Positions 8,262 through 13,265 of a stretch of 13,265 nucleotides of DNA are shown one piece after another; position 1 is the stretch's first letter, and the number at the start of each line of letters is the position of its first letter. The notes beneath the pieces are model-generated. The model was not told the origin of the DNA, made no database searches, and saw nothing but the letters and a program-made list of their open reading frames with translations. Location of the stretch: NCBI GenBank assembly GCA_029940175.1, contig JAOZRM010000073.1, forward strand, positions 1-13,265. Direction: 5' to 3'. Source of the stretch: Candidatus Sabulitectum sp. GTDB taxonomy: Bacteria; Fermentibacterota; Fermentibacteria; Fermentibacterales; JCC-6. Both the position numbers and the translations under genes were made by a program.

Positions 8262-8310
8262 ACACCAATTGTTTATACCATCATACCTTTGATGGTATAA
8301 ACATTGGTGT
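8262..8310. terminator. Long hairpin between convergent genes, probable bidirectional transcription end
   Basis: Left arm 8262-8283 and right arm 8290-8310 pair over 21 bases with a single bulged T in the left arm and a 6-base loop TACCTT. The arms begin ACACCAAT and end ATTGGTGT. It lies 21 bases after the plus-strand stop and 50 bases after the minus-strand stop, the usual place for a shared terminator. Neither strand has a T-run after the stem, so it is not a classical intrinsic terminator. An extragenic palindrome or a mobile hairpin element is an alternative. Confidence 0.6.
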
Positions 8311-8360
8311 GGATGTATGAAAAGAACACAGATCAAGAATTGAGGCAGCACTATAAATAG

Positions 8361-9914
8361 TTATTCGCTGTCTGGGTGGTACATAAGAGAAGGCATTATC
8401 TCTTCAAGATCGAGTTTCAATTCTGCTGTGTAGCATCTCTCCACATCCAGGTTTGCTATGAGATTTGCCATGGCGAAGTTGCCATCCTCACTTACTTTTC
8501 CTCTGAATATCTCAAGATCATTGCAGGTTACAACGATATCGTTGCTGAAGTCCACCATCTCCGGATGAAGAAGGAGGCGGATCCTGCATAGCCTGTTCAC
8601 CGTAATATTGAAATGATTGTCTGAGAAGGCAGCTTCAACTCTTACCGATGGATTCTGTCTTGGAAAGAGCCAGTAGTACTCCGGGGGATTGAAACTGTCT
8701 TCGAGATAAATTGTCTCGCCTTCTCTCTGGATTTCCATGGAAAACCAGTCACCTGCACTCATTTCACTCTGAAGAAGACCAATGTCTTCAAGACTGCTTA
8801 CAGGTTCATTCATGAAGCCTGTGATGAGGTCTCCCTGGGTAAGCCCAATTCTGGCAGCAGGTATGTCATCATCCAGTGTACCGGCAATCAGGATTCCATT
8901 CCCCTCATATTCTCTGTCAGGATAGAAACCGAATTGAAGTCTGTCGTATACAAGAAGAGTGTTGTAATCCATGTCCTCACCGATCAGCGGCCAGGATACA
9001 ATTGAATCAACCATGAGCCAGTCGCAACCGGAGGGCTCTCCTGCTTCCCAGATGATCTTCTCCGGGAATCTGATTCTCTCAGTTTCTTCCAGAAACTCGA
9101 TCACCCTGTCTTCTATCTGGGGCAGGTAAGACGGATCATGTCTGAAGCCCGAGAATGTATGGTACTCTATCTGTGCTCCCGCTTCTTCTGCAAGGGCAAT
9201 AGTGGGAGCCATTTTTGCAACAGGATACAGTCCGTCTTCATCGCTGTGGGTAACAATTCCCGGTCTGTTGGAAAGACTTGGCAGGTAGGTTCCCCTTTCA
9301 TTACTTAATGCCGCAACACCGATGTGTCCGGAGAATGCCATGTAGGCAGCAAAGTAGTCAGGATGAAGCATCATAAGAGAGAAGCTCCCTGAAGCACCGT
9401 CGGAGAATCCCCCTACGAATACCCGTGAGTCATGAACTCTAAAGGTGGATTTCATCCACTGCACAATACTCATTATGCCTGCTTCCCCCACGGTATCCCA
9501 CCAGACAGCGTCCAGCTGGGCACAGGGAAAAGCGATAAGATATCCCTCCTCCAGAAGACGGGGAATCAGATGCCACTCAGAAAAACCGGTGGGGTCCATA
9601 ACTCGGAGGTCCGGAGTACTCACTCCACCATGAAGCCAGACGAATAGTGGACTCGGTTCTTCCGGGTCATATCCTGGTGGAATAACGAAGTAGAAGTGTC
9701 TTGTTACGCTGTCAGGGTAGAGAATATCTGCTGTTAGAAGGGTGTTGCTAACAAAGTCATTTTCTACGTCAGGTGTACTGAAAATATCGGCAGCACAATA
9801 CACTCCGGAAGTGAACTCACGAAATTCAGAGATGCTGATCTCTTCTGTCTGAGGACTTGCCGGTGAGGTCCCGGTTACTGATATCAGAATGGAAGCAATG
9901 ATCAGGAAACACAT
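8361..9914 (-). CDS. Exported alpha/beta hydrolase (PHB depolymerase/esterase-like) with C-terminal PDZ-like domain
   Basis: The 517-residue product starts at ATG 9912-9914, preceded on the minus strand by AAAGAGGT (plus 9919-9926). An in-frame TTG at 9933-9935 has no good ribosome binding site and would spoil the signal peptide. Residues 1-20 are a signal peptide (MCFLIIASILISVTGTSPA). The hydrolase domain spans about 65-285: a strand HFYFVIPPGYDP, the oxyanion motif LHGG (94-97), the nucleophile elbow GGFSDG with Ser171, a likely acid in the HSDEDG segment (223-228), and the catalytic His in FRHDP (His259). This matches the PHB-depolymerase/feruloyl-esterase type of exported serine esterases. 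Residues of about 338-405 look like a PDZ domain: GILIAGTLDDDIPAARIGL, QGDLITGFMNEPV, and WFSMEIQREGE. The last 100 residues are unassigned. The substrate is unknown; a short-chain ester or peptide-like substrate is possible. It is transcribed divergently from the permease. Confidence 0.85.
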   Translation of the reverse strand: MCFLIIASILISVTGTSPASPQTEEISISEFREFTSGVYCAADIFSTPDVENDFVSNTLLTADILYPDSVTRHFYFVIPPGYDPEEPSPLFVWLHGGVSTPDLRVMDPTGFSEWHLIPRLLEEGYLIAFPCAQLDAVWWDTVGEAGIMSIVQWMKSTFRVHDSRVFVGGFSDGASGSFSLMMLHPDYFAAYMAFSGHIGVAALSNERGTYLPSLSNRPGIVTHSDEDGLYPVAKMAPTIALAEEAGAQIEYHTFSGFRHDPSYLPQIEDRVIEFLEETERIRFPEKIIWEAGEPSGCDWLMVDSIVSWPLIGEDMDYNTLLVYDRLQFGFYPDREYEGNGILIAGTLDDDIPAARIGLTQGDLITGFMNEPVSSLEDIGLLQSEMSAGDWFSMEIQREGETIYLEDSFNPPEYYWLFPRQNPSVRVEAAFSDNHFNITVNRLCRIRLLLHPEMVDFSNDIVVTCNDLEIFRGKVSEDGNFAMANLIANLDVERCYTAELKLDLEEIMPSLMYHPDSE

Positions 9915-9968
9915 ATCCACCTCTTTCACTACCAAAGTTGATTTCTGCAGGATCGATCAATAGCAGGA

Positions 9969-9997
9969 TACTGCATGAAGCAGTCGCAGTATGTCAA
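9969..9997 (-). promoter_or_regulatory. Putative hydrolase promoter (-35) with overlapping dyad
   Basis: On the minus strand a perfect TTGACA (plus 9992-9997) stands about 78 bases before the hydrolase ATG. Directly after it come nested inverted repeats: TACTGC (9969-9974) pairs with GCAGTA (9986-9991), and ACTGC pairs with the inner GCAGT (9980-9984). No strong -10 box is seen at the usual distance; CAGTAT at 18 bases matches three of six positions. The dyad would fit an operator in the spacer, but no regulator can be named. Confidence 0.35.
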
Positions 9998-10008
9998 CTG
10001 TACAATAT

Positions 10009-10037
10009 TTGCTTTACCTGAGCTTCCGTGCTATTTA
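10009..10037 (+). promoter_or_regulatory. Weak candidate promoter for the permease gene
   Basis: TTGCTT (10009-10014) and TATTTA (10032-10037) are separated by 17 bases, 33 bases upstream of the permease ATG. Both boxes are weak matches to the sigma-70 consensus, and an organism outside Proteobacteria may use other boxes, so the call rests mainly on position in a 135-base divergent gap. Confidence 0.25.
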
Positions 10038-10070
10038 TCTGGACAGGTCAGATTTTCAGAAGGGGTTTGA

Positions 10071-11840
10071 ATGAACGGCTCACAGTATTTTGTTGTGGCA
10101 ATTCTTGCGGCGATCGTGGCTCTGCTCTATTCCAGGAAACTGTCTCCTTCTGTGATATTCCTTTCTGCGGCTGCAGTTCTTGCATTTTCCGGCATTATCT
10201 CTCCTTCAGAAGCTCTAGCCGGTTTTGGCAACGAAGCCATAGCTGCAATGCTCATGCTTCTTATACTAAGCCAGATCATCTGGAGAACCGGTTTTGTGCA
10301 GTGGATCTTCGAGGTAAGACTGAAGCCCTCAAACAGGTACAGGGTCTTCCTTGCGCAGATGATGCCTTTTGTGGGAGGAAGCTCTGCTTTTATGAACAAC
10401 ACTCCTGTTGTTGCCATGATGATTCCTTTTGTGAGTGACTGGGGAAACAGGCACAACGTCCCGGCATCTAAATTGTTGATGCCTTTGTCGTGGGCTGCTA
10501 TTCTTGGTGGAATGGTTACGCTAATAGGTACATCCACAAACATGATAGTGAACAGCCTTGTTGTTGGGGCTGGAGGAAAAGAGCTCTCAATCCTTGACTT
10601 TACTCCAGTTGGTCTGATGCTGTTCGCCGGAGGTATGGGGTATGTGCTGTTACTGGGGTACAAAGCACTTCCCAGGCGAAAAAGCCCTTCTGAAAAACTT
10701 GCGGAAAGTCCCCGAGAGTACATATCAAATCTTATAGTTGAAGCCGGTTCGGATCTTGTTGGCAAAACCGTGGATTCAGCAAGTCTTAGAAGCCTGAAGG
10801 ATCTCTTCCTGGTGGAGATACTTCGAGGTGATTCCGTAATTGCACCTGTGGTGCCCACTGAAGTTCTGGAGGCAGGGGATCAGCTTCTGCTCGCGGGAAA
10901 GATCTCTGCAGTTGCAGAGCTTGCCGCTGGAAGAAAAGGTCTTTCTCTGGCAGGAAAAGAAGATTTTCCCACTGCGGAAAAAATACATGTGGTGAAAGTT
11001 GTTGTTTCTCCCAGGTCATCATTTATAGGGGCGAAAGTTAAAAACACAAACTTCAGGGGCAGATTTGATGCGGCAATTCTTGCTGTTCACAGGCAGGGCA
11101 AAAGGCAGGAGGGCAAGATAGGTGATATGAAACTCAGGTCCGGTGATCTTCTTCTGCTTGTAACCGGGGATGATTTTGCAGGATCAACCAGGGATACCGA
11201 AGATTTTTTTGTGATCTCAATGATAAAGCAGATACACAACATCGATCTGAAGAAATCCATTTTCATAACAGCTTCAAGTTTCTCATGCATACTTCTCAGC
11301 ATATTTGGAATTGTTCCTCTGTTCAATTCCCTCCTGGCTCTTATCGCAGTTTTTCTGATATCCAGGATTGTTTCCTCAGGTGATCTCAAGCAGATTATAA
11401 ACATGAATCTGCTGGTGATCGCCGCATTTGCTCTTGCAGTTGGCAAGGCGGTACAGGTCACCGGTCTGGGAGATTTGCTGGCGGGTTCTGTTGTTGAATG
11501 GTTTGAACCACTTGGAGTTATCGGGGTGCTGGCTGCAGTTTACATAACAACCAACGTACTTGCTGAGTTGATCACCACCACTGCTGCTGCAACAATTGTT
11601 TTCCCATTTGCTGCAGCTTCTGCTGCGGCTCTGGGCGTGGATGGAACACCGTTCTACCTTGCAGTAGCCTACGGTGCAGCTGCTAACTTCATTACACCTG
11701 TGGGCTACCAGACAAACTTGATGATCTACGGTCCTGGCGGATACCGTATCAGCGATTTCCTGAAGGCGGGTCTGCCTCTGAAACTTCTCTGCGCTGTTAT
11801 TGCAATCCTGGGACTTTCGCTGGTTCACGGGTTTCTTTAA
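10071..11840 (+). CDS. SLC13/DASS-type anion permease with two internal RCK_C (TrkA-C) domains
   Basis: The 589-residue inner-membrane protein has N-terminal membrane segments (about 6-20, 27-42, 56-70, 95-120, 138-165, 178-197). Two conserved transporter motifs are visible: FMNNTPVVAMMIPF (107-120) and LIGTSTNMIVN (151-161). Soluble residues of about 216-285 and 303-375 are two RCK_C domains (e.g. IVEAGSDLVGKTVDS, DQLLLAGK, and VVSPRSSFIGAKV, GDLLLLVTG). Further membrane segments follow (396-432, 445-463, 481-520, 526-545, 567-587), with the second substrate-site motif NVLAELITTTAAATIVFPF (495-513) and NFITPVGYQTNLMIYGPGGY (539-558). By family knowledge it moves dicarboxylate, sulfate or a similar anion with Na+ or H+, and the RCK_C domains may bind a ligand that gates transport. 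The substrate cannot be read from sequence. The ribosome binding site AGAAGGGG (10058-10065) precedes ATG 10071. Its last codons lie in a direct repeat, and it overlaps the MNT gene tail-to-tail by four bases. Confidence 0.9.
   Translation: MNGSQYFVVAILAAIVALLYSRKLSPSVIFLSAAAVLAFSGIISPSEALAGFGNEAIAAMLMLLILSQIIWRTGFVQWIFEVRLKPSNRYRVFLAQMMPFVGGSSAFMNNTPVVAMMIPFVSDWGNRHNVPASKLLMPLSWAAILGGMVTLIGTSTNMIVNSLVVGAGGKELSILDFTPVGLMLFAGGMGYVLLLGYKALPRRKSPSEKLAESPREYISNLIVEAGSDLVGKTVDSASLRSLKDLFLVEILRGDSVIAPVVPTEVLEAGDQLLLAGKISAVAELAAGRKGLSLAGKEDFPTAEKIHVVKVVVSPRSSFIGAKVKNTNFRGRFDAAILAVHRQGKRQEGKIGDMKLRSGDLLLLVTGDDFAGSTRDTEDFFVISMIKQIHNIDLKKSIFITASSFSCILLSIFGIVPLFNSLLALIAVFLISRIVSSGDLKQIINMNLLVIAAFALAVGKAVQVTGLGDLLAGSVVEWFEPLGVIGVLAAVYITTNVLAELITTTAAATIVFPFAAASAAALGVDGTPFYLAVAYGAAANFITPVGYQTNLMIYGPGGYRISDFLKAGLPLKLLCAVIAILGLSLVHGFL
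11819..11838. repeat. Direct repeat copy A (3' end of permease gene)
   Basis: The 20-base sequence begins GCTGGTTCACGG and ends TTTCTTT. It matches copy B at 12585-12604 at 19 of 20 positions (G versus T at the thirteenth base). Here it encodes the permease end L-V-H-G-F-L with Gly as GGG, and the stop TAA follows. Identity stops on both sides beyond the repeat. Confidence 0.85.
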
Positions 11841-12154
11841 GCGACAGCGATTCCTTCGCTTTTTATCTGCTGCACGAAAGGATCCACACTAGTGAAACTA
11901 TCAGGGTTGAATGGCAATGGCTCAAGTCTGACATCAATTAATACTGCAAGTTCAGTGAGCCTGATCCGTTCTTCAAATCGGTCATTACCAATTTGAGGAG
12001 ATATTATAGCAACATCTATGTCACTCCACTCGTCAGCTTTTCCCGTGGCATAAGAACCGAAAATGTATGCTTCCGAGATTCGGAAGCCCGTCTTGCGAAG
12101 CTTGTCCAGAAATAGCTGGACATTCTTTAAAACTACAGCTTCGATTTCAGCCAT
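11837..12154 (-). CDS. MNT-type nucleotidyltransferase, probable antitoxin of a HEPN/MNT pair
   Basis: The 105-residue protein starts at ATG 12152-12154, eight bases after GGAG of GAGGAGAT (plus 12161-12168). A start farther upstream (12208) lacks a ribosome binding site and would lengthen the overlap with the HEPN gene. The polymerase-beta-like active site is intact: G33-S34-x10-D45-x-D47 (FGSYATGKADEWSDIDVAI), with D74 in LIDVRLEP as a candidate third metal ligand. By family knowledge MntA-type proteins neutralise the HEPN toxin by adding AMP groups to it. The gene overlaps the HEPN gene by 22 bases, so the two are translationally linked. Its stop codon is formed at the edge of direct repeat A and overlaps the permease stop by four bases. 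Confidence 0.9.
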   Translation of the reverse strand: MAEIEAVVLKNVQLFLDKLRKTGFRISEAYIFGSYATGKADEWSDIDVAIISPQIGNDRFEERIRLTELAVLIDVRLEPLPFNPDSFTSVDPFVQQIKSEGIAVA

Positions 12155-12519
12155 ACGAAAATCTCCTCTACTCTCTTCAGTTCCTTTGAAGTGAATTGTG
12201 CTGTGCATTTTCTTCTGAATTCCTGTTTATAGTCAGGGTATCTGGATTCCAGGTTGAAGGTTGTAATTCTTATGAGAGAGTGTTTCAGCTCATCGGTAAT
12301 ATCAATATCAGCCTCCTGAGCTAATCTCAATAAATTGTGAGAGCGCGGAATCTGTTGTTCTAATCGTTGAGCGAGTATTGCTTTTATTATTTTCTCAATG
12401 GCCAGATGACCAAAGAAAAGGGCGTAAGAATAATCTTCTTTTTCAAAGAGATGTCTTGCAATGCCTAGAGACTCTTCCGCTTCGGATATCCAATAATTTA
12501 CAATCTCTTTTTGATTCAT
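12133..12519 (-). CDS. HEPN-domain protein, probable toxin of a HEPN/MNT pair
   Basis: The 128-residue all-helical protein matches the HEPN family (PF05168 type): helix 1 with YWISEAEESLGIARHLFEKEDY (9-30, first part shown), a YALFFGHLAIEKIIKAIL helix (32-49) with the conserved H-x-A-x-E-K-x-x-K-A pattern, SHNLLRLA (60-67), and ESRYPDY (91-97). Known HepT toxins are RNases using an R-x4-6-H motif. No such spacing is found here (R59-S-H61 and R52-x8-H61 are the nearest), so RNase activity is uncertain. A weak ribosome binding site precedes ATG 12517-12519, and a promoter lies at 12554-12583. It is the first gene of a two-gene operon with MNT, overlapping it by 22 bases. Confidence 0.88.
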   Translation of the reverse strand: MNQKEIVNYWISEAEESLGIARHLFEKEDYSYALFFGHLAIEKIIKAILAQRLEQQIPRSHNLLRLAQEADIDITDELKHSLIRITTFNLESRYPDYKQEFRRKCTAQFTSKELKRVEEIFVWLKSKL

Positions 12520-12553
12520 TGAAGCACCATCTTTCGCTATTCTACTTCACCAG

Positions 12554-12583
12554 ACTATAGCAAACTTTTTAAACAGGAACCAA
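12554..12583 (-). promoter_or_regulatory. Candidate promoter of the HEPN/MNT operon
   Basis: On the minus strand, TTGGTT (plus 12578-12583) and TATAGT (plus 12554-12559) are separated by 18 bases. The -10 box matches five of six consensus bases; the -35 matches the TTG core. It starts one base inside repeat B, so the whole promoter belongs to the cassette. A short dyad GAACCA-ATGC-TGGTTC (12577-12592) overlaps the -35 box and repeat B and could be an operator or a recombination site. Confidence 0.45.
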
Positions 12584-12584
12584 T

Positions 12585-12604
12585 GCTGGTTCACGGTTTT
12601 CTTT
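12585..12604. repeat. Direct repeat copy B (orphan permease 3' end)
   Basis: This copy matches repeat A at 19 of 20 positions. Read in the permease frame on the plus strand it gives L-V-H-G-F-L with Gly as GGT and the stop TGA (12604-12606). The single base difference is therefore synonymous and the stop type is kept, as expected of a sequence that once was coding. No permease codons continue upstream of it. Confidence 0.85.
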
Positions 12605-12608
12605 GATC

Positions 12609-12968
12609 TTAGTAGATTGTGTCATCTCCTGTGTAACCATCTCTTCTTTCGCTGCTCCAGCAGATCACCACTGCAGTTTTATCTGTGTTGTTTTCAAAGA
12701 CGTGCTTGATGCCTTCCGGAATAGTGAGAATTGAAGTAACAGCTGCTGACATGGTGATGTTTCTTTCTTTCTGCTTAACAGTGATTGTTCCTGAAAGCAC
12801 CAGAATCTGTTCGTTCCTTGCAGGATGCGTGTGATTACCCCTGGAGCATCCAGGTTCAATGGAGAATGCATGGCAGTTACTGATGTCTCCTGTGTCTGCA
12901 AGGTGTTCAAAGGGGTTTACTACAAACCCTCGCTTGTCTCTGTGATCATTAAGGGTGATTTTGTTCAT
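12609..12968 (-). CDS. Small single-domain cupin protein
   Basis: The 119-residue protein has both cupin motifs. Motif 1 is G40-x5-H46-x-H48-x4-E53-x6-G60 (GCSRGNHTHPARNEQILVLSG in part). Motif 2 is P84-x-G86-x2-H89-x3-N93 (PEGIKHVFEN), with the usual leading Gly replaced. All four metal ligands (H46, H48, E53, H89) are present, so it probably binds Fe, Mn, Zn or a similar metal. The opening DHRDKRGFVVNPFE resembles WxcM-like/dTDP-sugar isomerase cupins, but no sugar genes are near. A role as a small metal-dependent enzyme or sensor is all that can be said. ATG 12966-12968 follows AAAGGAAAG on the minus strand. It is divergent from arsR, with a shared operator candidate between them, and has no visible terminator. 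Confidence 0.82.
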   Translation of the reverse strand: MNKITLNDHRDKRGFVVNPFEHLADTGDISNCHAFSIEPGCSRGNHTHPARNEQILVLSGTITVKQKERNITMSAAVTSILTIPEGIKHVFENNTDKTAVVICWSSERRDGYTGDDTIY

Positions 12969-13023
12969 TCTTTCCTTTCTGTGTTTTGTATTCTGCGAGA
13001 TTCTTTCTTTGTGTGCAAGGCTC

Positions 13024-13053
13024 TTGTTTTATGTATGTACATTTGCATATATT
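13024..13053 (+). promoter_or_regulatory. Candidate promoter of the ArsR-family gene
   Basis: TTGTTT (13024-13029) and TATATT (13048-13053) are separated by 18 bases; the -10 box matches five of six consensus bases. It lies 23 bases before the ATG, leaving a leader of about 17 bases that holds the ribosome binding site AAAGG (13066-13070). Confidence 0.5.
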
Positions 13054-13059
13054 TGCAAA
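13042..13059. promoter_or_regulatory. Near-palindromic operator candidate for the ArsR-family repressor
   Basis: The 18-base sequence TTTGCA-TATATT-TGCAAA is symmetric at 16 of 18 positions; only one central pair breaks the symmetry. It covers the -10 box of the arsR promoter. On the minus strand its TTGCAA would be the -35 box of a weak cupin promoter (TACATA at 17 bases). AT-rich dyads over the promoter are the normal site of autorepression by ArsR/SmtB proteins, so one site could control both genes. Confidence 0.6.
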
Positions 13060-13076
13060 CATGCGAAAGGATCATA

Positions 13077-13265
13077 ATGAAACCTGATGAAATGCGTTTT
13101 TACAGGAAGAGAACTGAGACTTTGAAGGCTCTTGCAAACCCTTATCGCCTTTGGATGGTAGAGAGGCTTGCAGAAGGCGAGCTCTGTGTTTGTGAATTCA
13201 ACAAGGCACTTGATCTGGATTACTCAACCATATCACGGCATCTGTCTGTTCTTCGTAAGGCAGGG
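13077..13265 (+). CDS. ArsR/SmtB-family metal- or metalloid-responsive repressor (3' truncated by window edge)
   Basis: Sixty-three residues are visible, starting at ATG 13077 after AAAGG (13066-13070). TLKALANPYRLWMVERLAEG (15-34) is the typical helix 1-2 region. ELCVCEFNKALDLDYSTISRHLSVLRKAG (36-63 in part) holds the helix-turn-helix with S-x-I/V-S-x-H-L-x-V-L. The C37-x-C39 pair in the ELCVC motif is the alpha3 thiol metal site of ArsR/CadC-like proteins. The third Cys of the E. coli-type site (CxCxxC) is Asn42 here, so affinity or specificity may differ, or other ligands lie in the missing part. By family knowledge it represses its own operon until a thiol-binding ion or redox signal releases it. 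The regulated genes probably lie beyond the window, with the divergent cupin as a possible extra target. Confidence 0.9.
   Translation, partial: MKPDEMRFYRKRTETLKALANPYRLWMVERLAEGELCVCEFNKALDLDYSTISRHLSVLRKAG

Larger units (their letters stand above)
11839..12604. mobile_element. Putative inserted HEPN/MNT cassette bounded by 20-base direct repeats
   Basis: The unit runs from just after repeat A to the end of repeat B (766 bases) and holds the HEPN and MNT genes with their own promoter. Repeat B reads in the permease frame as LVHGFL then TGA, and ends two bases before the stop codon of the convergent cupin gene. The simplest reading is that permease and cupin were once adjacent, and that the insertion duplicated or replaced the permease 3' end. 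No integrase or transposase lies inside, so any movement would need one from elsewhere. Confidence 0.5.

Noticed and set aside
9915..9935. In-frame TTG start giving seven more residues on the hydrolase
   Set aside because: The ribosome binding site AAAGAGGT falls inside this extension and correctly precedes the ATG at 9914.
10127..10858. Minus-strand open frame of 243 codons inside the permease gene
   Set aside because: It is opposite to a strongly conserved membrane protein gene; serine- and proline-rich translation is typical of an antisense shadow.
12155..12208. Upstream ATG for the MNT gene
   Set aside because: The strong GAGGAGAT site lies inside this extension and fits the ATG at 12154, where the family homology begins.

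Overview
The window reads as an ordinary gene-dense bacterial chromosome segment of moderate AT content. It probably comes from the FCB group (Fibrobacteres-Chlorobi-Bacteroidetes and relatives), possibly a candidate phylum such as Fermentibacterota. The grounds are two secreted proteins ending in a type IX secretion (Por/T9SS type A) sorting domain, one with a VCBS/FG-GAP region and one with YCF48-type propeller repeats, plus several other proteins with signal peptides. The phylum is an inference. No rRNA, tRNA, CRISPR array or transposase gene was seen.

Layout. Positions 2-5823 carry six plus-strand genes: the 3' end of a T9SS-sorted VCBS protein, a small exported protein of unknown function, an iron-sulfur flavoprotein/FMN reductase followed 28 bases later by an AraC-type regulator with a cupin-like N-terminus, and an exported propeller-like protein followed 32 bases later by an exported TPR protein. 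A YCF48-repeat T9SS protein (6039-8240) then converges on a minus-strand exported alpha/beta hydrolase with a PDZ-like domain (8361-9914). A 21-pair hairpin lies between their stop codons. The hydrolase is divergent from an SLC13-type permease with two internal RCK_C domains (10071-11840).

The last part holds the most unusual structure. A minus-strand HEPN/MNT toxin-antitoxin pair (11837-12519) sits between the permease and a minus-strand cupin gene. The pair is bracketed by a 20-base direct repeat with 19 identical positions. Both copies encode the permease C-terminus LVHGFL followed by a stop, differing by a synonymous Gly codon and by TAA versus TGA. The outer copy ends two bases before the cupin stop codon. 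This looks like a cassette inserted at the 3' end of the permease gene, with the permease ending rebuilt by the repeat.

The window ends in an ArsR-family repressor gene divergent from the cupin. An 18-base near-palindrome overlaps the predicted -10 box of arsR and is well placed to act as an operator for both directions. Most of the other genes encode exported proteins whose substrates cannot be read from sequence alone.
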